Shown: piece after piece, positions 56,552-64,000 of the stretch | How the letters are laid out: each line of letters starts with the position of its first letter | Numbering within the stretch: the first letter of the stretch is position 1 | The notes under the pieces: generated by a model | Databases searched by the model: none | What the model was told of the DNA's origin: nothing | The model's input: the letters and a program-made list of their open reading frames with translations, nothing else | NCBI RefSeq assembly: GCF_000317515.1 | Contig: NC_019738.1 | Span: 2,816,001 to 2,880,000, forward strand | From: Allocoleopsis franciscana PCC 7113 | GTDB lineage: Bacteria > Cyanobacteriota > Cyanobacteriia > Cyanobacteriales > Coleofasciculaceae | Direction: 5' to 3' | Length of the DNA: 64,000 nucleotides | Translations under genes and position numbers: made by a program

Positions 56552-56580
56552 ATCCCCCGGCTTGAAGTCGGGGGATTTTT
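56552..56580 (+). terminator. hairpin after secA, resembling IS200/IS605-type ends
   Basis: ATCCCCCG (56552-56559) pairs with CGGGGGAT (56569-56576), loop GCTTGAAGT, followed by TTTT. It can serve as a secA terminator. The sequence, with the TTGACA just before, resembles the palindromic ends of IS200/IS605-type elements in cyanobacteria. Confidence 0.7.
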
Positions 56581-56823
56581 GCGAGGGAATGATAGCCGAT
56601 TCAGGTGAATACCCCCTGCTTGGAAACCACAGAGGTACAGAGTTCACAGCTAATAGAACGAGAGGAAATGCACAGATAAAAGGGATGATATAGCAGAAGG
56701 CAGACCGGAGCTCTCGCGTGAGGACAGAGGACAGAAAACAGAATGTTTATTACGGGTAGTCGCTCTCGTCCGTTAAAGAAAGTCCTAACCTTGATGGCGA
56801 CAGCTATAAAAGCGGATTGGGTA
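56581..56823. other. intergenic region after secA
   Basis: No gene. It has repeat-like short tracts (GCAGAAGGCAGA at 56691-56702, then GAGGACAGAGGACAG) of the same kind as in the 24947-25087 element. Confidence 0.5.
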
Positions 56824-57159
56824 TTATTTGTTTTCAGCCATCTGCATGGATTGTTCAAACGTTAAACGCTGTTCAGCATTGTGTAAAAAGTATCCGCCGA
56901 TCATCGCTGCCACTAAAAGTTGCCCTAGGTATTCACGACTTGTCGTAACCGTCACATCAAAGGCTTCTGAAGGTAAAGTTCCTAGCATTCCGATGATGTT
57001 ATTTTCTATTACCTTGGCGGCTTCCAAGGAAGGCTGTGAAAGTTGAGCGATCGCTTCAGGATGCAGCGATTGTATATATTGCCAAAGCCCATCGCCACCC
57101 ATTGAGTCGCTATCGAAGAACTTTGGTAATTGATGTGGCAGATTGCTCATGGTACTCAT
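56824..57159 (-). CDS. DUF760 family protein
   Basis: A 111-residue helical protein with YIQSLHPEAIAQLSQPS, VIENNIIGMLGTLPSEAFDVTVTTSREYLGQ and AAMIGGYFLHNAEQRLTFE, the DUF760 signatures known from cyanobacteria and plastids. The function is not settled. It is a single gene on the minus strand, with start ATG 57159. Confidence 0.87.
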   Translation of the reverse strand: MSTMSNLPHQLPKFFDSDSMGGDGLWQYIQSLHPEAIAQLSQPSLEAAKVIENNIIGMLGTLPSEAFDVTVTTSREYLGQLLVAAMIGGYFLHNAEQRLTFEQSMQMAENK

Positions 57160-57272
57160 CCAAAAGAGTAGACTTGCGGTTTCTACACCCTAGCGACTCC
57201 TTTGTTGCTTTATCCTCATCCTAGAGCAAGTAATTTGTCCACGCCTTTTGGAGGATGAGCAGACGTTAGCTT

Positions 57273-57491
57273 TTACCAAGTGCCATCTTCAGGAGGTGTC
57301 GAGACAGGCAGTACAGGCATATCGCTGTCTGCGGTGCGCGTAGGTACGCCCAAATGCTTACGAGCCGAATCCTCTGCTAACTGCCGATCATGTTCACTCT
57401 CAAACTGACTTTCATCTAGCAAATATTTGCTCCGTGCCGCTTGATCCCGCGTTGGCGGAGCACCATTTTTCCATCTGTATTTATAATTCAT
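57273..57491 (-). CDS. hypothetical protein, 72 aa
   Basis: A short, charged soluble protein with an N-terminal MNYKYRWKNG, a helical middle (AARSKYLLDESQFESEHDRQLAEDSARK) and a Pro-rich tail. No family is recognised. The ATG start has no strong ribosome site. It is coding by its balanced composition and its position between two minus-strand genes. Confidence 0.5.
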   Translation of the reverse strand: MNYKYRWKNGAPPTRDQAARSKYLLDESQFESEHDRQLAEDSARKHLGVPTRTADSDMPVLPVSTPPEDGTW

Positions 57492-57571
57492 GACTTCAAA
57501 CGCAGTTTACCTGCGCTCCTATTTCTATGGTTTTAATCCTAGATGTGCTAGTGAGAGTTGCGCTTCTACTC

Positions 57572-58543
57572 TTAGGATGAGGTGTACTCAGCAGGCTTTT
57601 TGCGGCTGCAATAGATGACTAATAGGGTAAATAATCCGACTCCCGCTAGATATTTGAGAGGGTTGGGCACCACTGGACTGGGTGAGTAAAAACCCTCAAT
57701 TGTACCGGCAATAATCAGCATCGGGACAATGCCAAACACTAACTGAGCCGCTTTGTAACCATAAAATTTTAGCGCCTCGACACGGGTATATTGACCCGGA
57801 AATAGTATTCCTCTAGCGATTAGTAAACCAGCGCCACCCGCAAAAAAAATCGCGGGTAATTCCAGGGAACCGTGAGGGAATACAAATGCCCAGAAGGGAT
57901 AAGCTAAGTTATTTTGTCCAACTAATGTGGCGATCGCACCAATCAGGAGGCCGTTGAAAACTAGGACAAAGACGGTAAAAACTCCCGCCGTAATCCCACC
58001 AGCAACAGCTCTAAAACTTACAGATATGTTATTAATCATAATATTGCTAGATGCCACAGGTTCTTGGCCCAAAATAGAACCCATCCATAATTCGTGGCGA
58101 TCGCGCACCTTCTCAATCAATGATTCAGGAACAATCAGGGACATAAACATGGGATCTTGCCAGGAAAACCACCAGGCAATAAGTACCCCCAGCAAAAAAA
58201 TCGCTGTCGCCATAACCGTATAGCCTAAGGTTTCTTGTACTATAGTCGGAAAGCCCCAACGACCAAACTCCATCACCGCCTGCCATTCCTGACGGCGCGA
58301 ACCTTGATAAATCTGGCTATAGCTACGGGAAGTGAGTTGTTGCAAGTTTTGCACTAGAATATTGCCCACTTGGTTAGTGCGCGCCCTTGCCAAATCAGCC
58401 GAAACTGAGCGATATAAGCTAGCAAGTTCCCTAATTTCAGATGCTTTCAACGACTTCAGTCCTTTTTTCTCCACTTGTCTAAGGAGAGCATCTAATCTTT
58501 GCCAGTTTGGTTCCCGCCGCGCAATCCAGCGCCTAATATTCAT
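57572..58543 (-). CDS. SpoIIM/DUF95 family membrane protein
   Basis: The 323-residue protein has an N-terminal helical cytoplasmic domain (NIRRWIARREPNWQRLDALL, ASEIRELASLYRSVSADLARAR), then about five membrane helices with the SpoIIM-family section GLLIGAIA and FPHGSLELPAIFFAGGAGLLIARG. In sporulating bacteria SpoIIM helps engulfment; in cyanobacteria this family lies with RDD and other membrane genes and has an unknown role. It is divergent from the two paralogous membrane genes. A relic of its start is found at 59593-59664. Confidence 0.88.
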   Translation of the reverse strand: MNIRRWIARREPNWQRLDALLRQVEKKGLKSLKASEIRELASLYRSVSADLARARTNQVGNILVQNLQQLTSRSYSQIYQGSRRQEWQAVMEFGRWGFPTIVQETLGYTVMATAIFLLGVLIAWWFSWQDPMFMSLIVPESLIEKVRDRHELWMGSILGQEPVASSNIMINNISVSFRAVAGGITAGVFTVFVLVFNGLLIGAIATLVGQNNLAYPFWAFVFPHGSLELPAIFFAGGAGLLIARGILFPGQYTRVEALKFYGYKAAQLVFGIVPMLIIAGTIEGFYSPSPVVPNPLKYLAGVGLFTLLVIYCSRKKPAEYTSS

Positions 58544-58632
58544 AAAATTTACCCGGAGCGTTTGCTAGTCCTAGCGTAAGAGATATCGATAAGATTTGCG
58601 TTTGCGCCGCAAGTTACTGGAGAAATCGTCAG

Positions 58633-59490
58633 ATGTCCAAAAATCCGAGCCTTCGCCAACCAACGGGGCCGCTCAGTCTTGGGAATGTCGTCAGTGCTGG
58701 CTTACGTATCTACCGTGCTCATTTTAAATCCTATTTTGGTCTATCGATTAAAGCTTTGTTATGGGCTTTGATTCCGATTTATGGTTGGGCAAAGATTTAT
58801 CAAATTCACGCAATCATTTCACGGCATGTCTACAAAGAGTTGGTTAATCAGCCAGAACCGATTAGTACAACCCGCCGTTATATCGCTCAACGATTTTGGA
58901 GTTTTTGGGCAGCCCAAATTCTCATTGGTTCGATGAGTTTTGGCATTTATTTTATTGCCTCACTTCTGTTAAGGGTTCTTGTTGTTATACCTCCTATCTT
59001 TATGGTAGGTATTTCTAATGTAGATACAGCCTTAAGCCCCATCAACCTCATGATTGATTTAGGGGTGTGGTTGGTTGCCATACTTATTTATGTTTGGTTA
59101 TACTCTCACTTTTTTATTTCAGAGTTACCTTTAGCCATCGAGCATAATATGAATTCCACCAACTCGATAGGTCGGAGTTGGGAATTAACCAAGGCATTTT
59201 TGCTGCGAATTCAAGTCATCATTATAGTAGCTAGTTTAATTACATTACCCATCGTATTACTCACCCTTGCTCCTGTATTTTTTATCATGCCGCTTTTTTC
59301 TACGTCTTCCTCACCCGATGTGGTTCTGGCTTCTTTGTTCTTGATGGGGCTTTTGGGAATGATTTTAGCAATCGTGGGAACTACGTTAATGATGCCATTT
59401 TGGCAAGCGATTAAAGCTGTTATTTACTACGATATTCGCACCCGTCAAGAAGGATTGGGTTTGCGGATACGCGATTTGGGTTTGCACTAG
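58633..59490 (+). CDS. membrane protein, first paralog (285 aa)
   Basis: The protein begins with SLRQPTGPLSLGNVVSAGLRIYRAHFKSYF, then has about five membrane helices and ends with FWQAIKAVIYYDIRTRQEGLGL, a layout like the glycerophosphodiester-phosphodiesterase-associated membrane domain. Between helices is the segment SIGRSWELTK. It is closely similar to the second paralog (59741-60661). The cluster of SpoIIM, this gene and an RDD gene suggests a shared membrane machinery. Confidence 0.82.
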   Translation: MSKNPSLRQPTGPLSLGNVVSAGLRIYRAHFKSYFGLSIKALLWALIPIYGWAKIYQIHAIISRHVYKELVNQPEPISTTRRYIAQRFWSFWAAQILIGSMSFGIYFIASLLLRVLVVIPPIFMVGISNVDTALSPINLMIDLGVWLVAILIYVWLYSHFFISELPLAIEHNMNSTNSIGRSWELTKAFLLRIQVIIIVASLITLPIVLLTLAPVFFIMPLFSTSSSPDVVLASLFLMGLLGMILAIVGTTLMMPFWQAIKAVIYYDIRTRQEGLGLRIRDLGLH

Positions 59491-59592
59491 AGCCGGTTCA
59501 CTTCAAGCCAAACGTCCTTTGCCTGTCAGGCGTTTCTGCTTACTTCAGGCTGCAATTGACTCTGCCATTCCTACATCGTGTGCTTGCTCCAT

Positions 59593-59664
59593 CTATCGAT
59601 AGCCCAAATCCGCTAGCTTTTGCCAGTTAGGTGAGCCTTGTGTTCTCCAAGATTGAATATTCAT
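59593..59664 (-). pseudogene. relic of a SpoIIM gene start
   Basis: From ATG 59664 the minus strand reads MNIQSWRTQGSPNWQKLADL, then GYR and a stop, against MNIRRWIARREPNWQRLDAL at the start of the SpoIIM gene. The leader is also similar. The gene has been lost after about 20 codons. Confidence 0.78.
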
Positions 59665-59740
59665 AAATTTTCCTCAGATATTCTTCCAAACGTGGTTAAG
59701 ATAGCCTTATTTCGCCTCACACAATCGGGGAAGTCTGGCT

Positions 59741-60661
59741 ATGTCTATGAATCGGAGTTCTCGCCAACCTATCGAACCGCTCACTGTTGGGAATGTCGTC
59801 AGTACGGGTTTACGTCTCTATCGTTCTCACTTAAAACCCTATTTCAGCGTGGCTGTGTTTGCCACATTGTGGATAGTACTTCCCTTTCTACTATTCATTC
59901 CCCTTATCTTTTTGTTTGTTACTCAAACATTGGGTTTATCGGCTTTGTGGTTGATTATTCCCCTGTGGTTGCTCATTTTCCTGTATTGTTTGTCCCAATA
60001 CCTGACCAATTCTGCCTTGATTTCCCGCTTAGGTTTTGGTGAATTAATCGATAAACCAGAAACAGCTAATACAGGTCGTAGTCAACTCAATCGAAGAAAT
60101 TGGTCTTTTTTATTTCAGGGTATTGTGGTAAGTATTTTATTATTTGCATTTTATATAATATGTGGAATTATTTCTTTTATAATCGCCGGCATATTAGGAA
60201 TTGCATTAACCTTTGTAAATCCTGTATTTGGGACAATTGTTTCTGTTGTTATTAGCGTTTTCATCATCTTGCTAGGTATGAGTTGGTTCTACTCCCGCTT
60301 ATGGTTAGCGGAGGTGGTATTAGCCGTTGAAGAGGGAAGTCAAGTTATTCCCAGCATTGGCAGAAGCTGGGAGTTAACACAAACCTCAGCATTTCGCATC
60401 CAAGGCGTATTTTTAGTTACTTTTTTGGTGACACTTCCCATTGTGCTAGTCACTGGCTATCTGCCTCAAATACCCCTTATCTCTATGGAACAGGGTTCTG
60501 CGGCTTACTGGACTTTGTATATCATTTCCCTAGTACTCAGTTTTGCAGGTGGAGCTGTGACTATGCCGTTCTGGCAGGCGATTAAAGCTGTTGTTTACTA
60601 TGATGTTCGCAGTCGTCGCGAAGGATTGGGGTTGCAGTTACGGGATTGGCAATCACCCTAG
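59741..60661 (+). CDS. membrane protein, second paralog (306 aa)
   Basis: A paralog of the 58633 gene with the same start SSRQPIEPLTVGNVVSTGLRLYRSHLKPYF, the same SIGRSWELTQ segment, and the same end FWQAIKAVVYYDVRSRREGLGLQ. It has about six membrane helices, with a longer hydrophobic first pair. Together with the SpoIIM relic just upstream it shows that the SpoIIM/membrane-gene pair was duplicated in tandem and one SpoIIM copy decayed. Confidence 0.82.
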   Translation: MSMNRSSRQPIEPLTVGNVVSTGLRLYRSHLKPYFSVAVFATLWIVLPFLLFIPLIFLFVTQTLGLSALWLIIPLWLLIFLYCLSQYLTNSALISRLGFGELIDKPETANTGRSQLNRRNWSFLFQGIVVSILLFAFYIICGIISFIIAGILGIALTFVNPVFGTIVSVVISVFIILLGMSWFYSRLWLAEVVLAVEEGSQVIPSIGRSWELTQTSAFRIQGVFLVTFLVTLPIVLVTGYLPQIPLISMEQGSAAYWTLYIISLVLSFAGGAVTMPFWQAIKAVVYYDVRSRREGLGLQLRDWQSP

Positions 60662-60770
60662 AGGAACTCAGCGAGCACAGGTTCGGTATCGGCACAGGGG
60701 CACTGCTCTTACGAAAAATCAACGGTTTGACGATTACTGAACGGATCTCAGTTGAATACAGAACATATAA

Positions 60771-60876
60771 ATGAAGCGCACTGTTAGCATTCCAATTAAT
60801 CTTCCAGGTGAACGTTTTCTGCCACTCATGAGCGAGTGTGCAGAAATATTCAACGCACACATTGACTGGGCATTAG
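60771..60876 (+). pseudogene. TnpB 5' fragment
   Basis: From ATG 60771 the frame gives MKRTVSIPINLPGERFLPLM and then SECAEIFNAHIDWAL, the start of IS200/IS605-type TnpB (an RNA-guided nuclease ancestor of Cas12). It is cut at about 60876 by the left end of an IS element; the rest lies at 62553-62900. Confidence 0.82.
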
Positions 60877-60988
60877 TTAGGGCTTGCTGAATAAGTCGGC
60901 GAAAAACAACCGATGGATTAATCAGTTATTTAATCCTGGAATAATAATGAGCTTTTGTTGTTGTTAATTCCCACAAGCATAAGCCGAA

Positions 60989-61897
60989 TTAATAGTTATC
61001 GAGAAAAAAGGCGTGATGTTGTGTATTGCACAAAAAAAGACAAAAAAACTGCCGTAGCAGGGTGGAAAGATTCATGACTAAAAAAGTGATAGCAATAGCC
61101 GTTTGAGAAGTATGAGGCAGTTTAGCCATGACGCGATTCAAGCTAAATCTTCGCTTTGAGATGCCAAATTTTCCTTCAATAGCATTGCGAACCTTCTCGT
61201 CGTCTAAGGCTTGTTTCTTTTTGTCTGAGCTGACATTAGCTGGAGGTCTGCCTAAGGGGGGGCCACTTATTCTAATCCCTCTTTCTTTACAGAATGCTCG
61301 ATTCTCGCGATTTCGATAAATTCTATCTACATGTACTGATTCGGGATAGACTCCTGTGTGCTGTTTAAATGTTTCTATTTGGGCTTTTAAGTCTCCGGCT
61401 TCATTAAAGTTATCCCAGCTTATACGGTCTAAAAAGACATATCCATCTCTGACGCTTGCTGCTAGTTTAGCTCCAAATTCTACAGGTTTTCCGGCTTTTC
61501 CTCTCACAATTGGACGGATATGGGGCTGACTTAAACTGACTATTCTGTCGTCAATTCTCTGGGCTTTATTCTCATACATCCATTGCTGTTGACGGTAAAC
61601 TTCCGTCACCACCAGCAAGCTCTTATATTGAGAGATGCTCAAACCCTCAAGTGCTTCTCCTGTCTGAAGGAGCTGGTCAATGTGTGATAAATTTCTTTTT
61701 ATATATTTCAGTTGTTTTTTTATAGCTTTTCTTCTCTCTTTTCTTGACGATCTCCGTTTTTTGGCGACTTTCAAGTAATCTTTCCGAGCGAGGTTTCTAT
61801 AAGTTTTTGGCTTTTTCTTTAGTCTCCCTTTTAGGGGCTTATAGAGAGTATCTATTATCTTTTCCGTTTTGACTCTGGCTTGATTTAATAGACCCAA
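60989..61897 (-). CDS. transposase, C-terminal frame
   Basis: The 302-residue frame is the C-terminal catalytic part of a DDE transposase. The frame is open upstream to LILDATCAPGDISYPNDL, which follows the first frame only after a -1 shift. It contains LNQARVKTEKIID, SQPHIRPIVRGKAGKPVEFG and the helical end SLNRVMAKLPHTSQTAIA. The first Met in the frame is probably not a true start. Confidence 0.8.
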   Translation of the reverse strand: MGLLNQARVKTEKIIDTLYKPLKGRLKKKPKTYRNLARKDYLKVAKKRRSSRKERRKAIKKQLKYIKRNLSHIDQLLQTGEALEGLSISQYKSLLVVTEVYRQQQWMYENKAQRIDDRIVSLSQPHIRPIVRGKAGKPVEFGAKLAASVRDGYVFLDRISWDNFNEAGDLKAQIETFKQHTGVYPESVHVDRIYRNRENRAFCKERGIRISGPPLGRPPANVSSDKKKQALDDEKVRNAIEGKFGISKRRFSLNRVMAKLPHTSQTAIAITFLVMNLSTLLRQFFCLFLCNTQHHAFFLDNY

Positions 61898-61944
61898 GTC
61901 ATTGGGATAGCTGATATCTCCTGGCGCACAGGTAGCATCCAGAA

Positions 61945-62430
61945 TTAATTTCCCTTGATTCGGGCTTTCTCTTGTTTCTTGCCTTTCTGAGAGTGAGCTT
62001 TTTTTTTAGATTCCTCCTCTGTTTCTTCCTGAATCTTCTTTACCATTCTTTGATTTATTTGATTTACTAAATCAACATTTATCCTTTCTCTAAATCTTAC
62101 CAAAAGTGAGGCATCATAAGGGGCTTCGTTGCTGTAATGCTTTCTCCCTATAAAGTATTGTAAGTAAGGGTTTTCTTTTATTTGTTCTACTGTTTCCCGA
62201 TCGCTTATTCCTAATCTTTCTTTGATTATTAATGAACCCAATGCCATCCGAAATGGCAGCGCAGGTGCCCCCATATCAATAGAAAAAATTTTGGCGTATT
62301 CCTCTTCAAATTCATCCCAGGGTATCAGATTTGCCATGATTACCCAACGGTTATCTTGTGATAACTTTCCCTCAAAGGGCAGCTCAAAGTTTTCCGGTGG
62401 GGTCGGGCTTGAGGAAGCTTTTCTGTACAT
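61945..62430 (-). CDS. transposase, N-terminal frame (DUF772)
   Basis: This frame starts at ATG 62430 (MYRKASSS) and has the DUF772 section FRMALGSLIIKERLGISDRE, then YLQYFIGRKHYSNEAPYD. It ends soon after a run of nine A on the coding strand (T9 at 61999-62007); a -1 shift there joins it to the C-terminal frame. A start at 62499 is possible but adds residues unlike the family. Confidence 0.82.
   Translation of the reverse strand: MYRKASSSPTPPENFELPFEGKLSQDNRWVIMANLIPWDEFEEEYAKIFSIDMGAPALPFRMALGSLIIKERLGISDRETVEQIKENPYLQYFIGRKHYSNEAPYDASLLVRFRERINVDLVNQINQRMVKKIQEETEEESKKKAHSQKGKKQEKARIKGN
61999..62007 (-). promoter_or_regulatory. A9 slippery site in the transposase
   Basis: Nine consecutive A on the coding strand in TCTAAAAAAAAAGCTC. 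Adding one A (or a -1 shift) gives the reading frame that reaches LILDATCAP. It may be a programmed slip site or an inactivating indel. Confidence 0.6.
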
Positions 62431-62552
62431 TTTCCCTGCTCTTGGTACAAGGATTTTGTGGGATTCTACCAGATTTCCTGGGAGCTGAACAACTTTCAAG
62501 ACCGCTCAAACTATTTATAGCTAAGGGTTTCCGGTTTTTACAGCAAACCCTA

Positions 62553-62900
62553 AGTAAAAAACTGGTCGCACTGAATGACGTGAAAACTTACGTTCTAGAG
62601 GACTTGTCAGGTATCCGCAATCAACGCAGAAACAAGAAGGTTAACAAGTGGATATCTTCTTGGAGCTTCTACCAACTTGAGCAATTTCTGACTTACAAGG
62701 CTGAAGCCAAAGGTAGGCAAGTTGGTTACGTGGATGCTCGATACACTTCCCAGAAGTGCAGCCGATGCAAACAGCGTCACAGCACGAATCGGCACAAGTC
62801 TCGATTCCACTGTAAAACCTGTGGATTCAAGGCTCACGCCGATATCAATGCCGCGACGAACATCAAAGATGATTACATTCTCTCTACTACTCAAGCGTGA
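62553..62900 (+). pseudogene. TnpB 3' fragment
   Basis: The frame from AGT 62553 reads SKKLVALNDVKTYVLEDLSG and goes on with WSFYQLEQFLTYKAEAKGR, VDARYTSQKCSRC and the zinc knuckle CKTCGFKAHADINAATNI, the RuvC-end and zinc finger of TnpB. The middle, roughly 200 residues, is missing. Stop TGA at 62898-62900. Confidence 0.88.
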
Positions 62901-63070
62901 GTCGGTAGAGCAGGGTTCAGTCAATAACCCGTATGTTTCGACCAGTTCTTCTGGTTAGTTACAAGCTGCGTGGGCTTGTCCCCGCAGCAGTTGACTAGCT
63001 GACACACTCGCTGGGAAATGCGAAGCTTAAAGAGTAATCCAATGCCTTCCTCAAGCTTTGCTTAACTGTC

Positions 63071-63862
63071 ATGCGATTTTTCAACCGAGTCACACTCCAA
63101 ACTCCAGAAAGCGTTGAACTAGAATTTACCCTAGCAGGAATTGGAAATCGAGCTTATGCCCTGTTAATCGATTATTTGGTTTGGGGTTTATTTTTATTTG
63201 GATTTCTCGTTACTTGGGCAATATTCTCGACTCAACTCCTAGAGGTTCTCGAAAACTTAGTCGGCACGAACAGGCAACTAGAACTGTGGTTGGTAGCTAT
63301 TCAATTATTAATTACTTTCTTTATTTATGTTGGTTACTTTGTTGTTTTTGAGACCCTATGGCAGGGTCAAACTCCCGGTAAACGCTTGGCCAAAATTCGT
63401 GTCATTTGCGATGATGGGAAACCGATTAGGCTACAACAATCTACACTGCGTTCATTACTACGACCTGTTGATGATATCTTTTTTCTAGGTGTCTTTTTCA
63501 TTGTGTTAGGCAGGCGAGAAAAACGATTGGGAGATTGGGTGGCGGGAACTCTTGTGATTCAAGAAGAACAACCCATTACCTCTTCAAGCTTTCCCGTCTC
63601 TAAAGAGGCCGAAACTTTGGTAACCCAGCTCCTAATTGACGCTGATTTTTCGGGGATGTTACCCGAAGACTTTGCTGTAATTCGAGAATATTTACAGCGA
63701 CGAGCGGCGATGATTCCTGCGGCGAGAGCCGAATTGAGCCGACAATTGGCTCATCAAAGCAAAGAGGTAATTGCCTTAGAAAAGGTGCCAAAAGGAGTCA
63801 CGGCTAACCAATTTCTAGAGGCCGTATATCTGGCTTATCAGCGACAATCATCCAATTTATAA
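63071..63862 (+). CDS. RDD family membrane protein
   Basis: The 263-residue RDD protein begins with VTLQTPESVELEFTLAGIGNRAYALLIDYLVWGL (RDD signs, with Arg-Ala instead of Arg-Asp-Asp), has three or four membrane helices, and QGQTPGKRLAKIRVI with RSLLRPVD, the second family part. The C-terminal soluble part (about 170-263) is helical. It is the last gene of the SpoIIM cluster, separated from it by the mobile elements. The role is unknown. Confidence 0.88.
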   Translation: MRFFNRVTLQTPESVELEFTLAGIGNRAYALLIDYLVWGLFLFGFLVTWAIFSTQLLEVLENLVGTNRQLELWLVAIQLLITFFIYVGYFVVFETLWQGQTPGKRLAKIRVICDDGKPIRLQQSTLRSLLRPVDDIFFLGVFFIVLGRREKRLGDWVAGTLVIQEEQPITSSSFPVSKEAETLVTQLLIDADFSGMLPEDFAVIREYLQRRAAMIPAARAELSRQLAHQSKEVIALEKVPKGVTANQFLEAVYLAYQRQSSNL

Positions 63863-64000
63863 GCCGTTTTAACGATAAAAGTAGCCGTCTAACTTGGCAC
63901 ATCTATTCCGTCACCTTACTGCCTACCGTAGTAACTGATAAACGCGGATATCGGGTTCAGCCGTAATTAAACCCTGTAGTTGTGAAGCGGCTTTTGTTAG

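Larger units (their letters stand above)
60880..62550 (-). mobile_element. IS5-type insertion sequence with DUF772 transposase
   Basis: The ends TTAGGGCTTGCTGAATAAG (60877-60895) and, as reverse complement of 62531-62553, TTAGGGTTTGCTGTAAAAAC match at 18 of 23 positions over the full repeat. The element is about 1.67 kb and codes a transposase in two frames on the minus strand. It lies inside a tnpB gene. A direct target repeat cannot be confirmed because the tnpB middle is lost. Confidence 0.82.

Noticed and set aside
60771-62900. Active TnpB/omega-RNA system
   Set aside because: The nuclease gene is split and about 200 residues are missing, so no working protein can be made.
62607-62924. 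105-codon minus-strand frame opposite the TnpB fragment
   Set aside because: It is the antisense shadow of clearly recognisable TnpB zinc-finger sequence.
1-64000. tRNA and rRNA genes
   Set aside because: I looked for the T-arm and anticodon-arm patterns and rRNA sequence in the gaps and found none that fold convincingly; the only RNA gene supported is the SRP RNA.
63863-64000. Gene at the right edge
   Set aside because: The last 138 bases show no start or domain on either strand; a gene reading in from outside cannot be judged.

Overview
The window looks like a piece of a filamentous cyanobacterial chromosome. It carries the photosystem II lipoprotein PsbQ, a CP12-like peptide, a system II cytochrome c assembly pair (CcdA, Ccs1/ResB), a beta-carbonic anhydrase and GlcD. 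The palindrome GCGATCGC (HIP1) is scattered through most of it, and several short repeat types common in such genomes are present. A Coleofasciculus/Microcoleus-type organism is an inference from gene style only.

Layout: 0-2.3 kb, small unknown gene, then psbQ and a ThiO-like oxidase as a pair. 2.6-10.1 kb, a minus-strand signalling operon (multi-PAS histidine kinase, Rcp1-type regulator, receiver-PAS-GAF histidine kinase). 10.4-15.3 kb, ispG, then a vWA/PP2C/kinase triad. 15.4-22.9 kb, an alpha/beta hydrolase without its nucleophile, a beta-barrel gene with an octamer repeat array, a FecR gene with twelve 30-bp repeats, a DUF6745 pair and an HPP transporter. 22.9-31.8 kb, acyltransferase, carbonic anhydrase, glcD, the TIGR02587/TIGR02588 pair, ccdA and ccs1. 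31.9-37.5 kb, queF, several small genes, the SRP RNA, and the two TldD/PmbA protease genes separated by small plus-strand genes, one CP12-like.

37.6-42.9 kb is the most unusual block. A minus-strand STAND/NB-ARC ATPase faces four plus-strand genes: two hydrophobic-hairpin proteins, an LRAT-like protein and a TPR protein. A repeated TCCGACT motif with a perfect palindrome lies between them. Two of the four proteins share a C-terminal module, and I read no HIP1 octamer from about 37.4 to 41.78 kb. This is the best candidate for an undescribed system.

43-48.4 kb holds an apparently orphan HigA-like antitoxin, a Uma2 nuclease, a relic of a second tldD start, and a four-GAF protein without an output domain. 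49-52.6 kb holds urc1-urc4-upp, a probable uracil catabolism cluster. 52.7-56.5 kb holds a gene broken by a short interspersed repeat, then secA. 56.8-63.9 kb holds DUF760, SpoIIM, two paralogous membrane genes with a SpoIIM relic between them, and an RDD gene. This last cluster is interrupted by a TnpB gene that was itself split by an IS with an A9 frameshift site.
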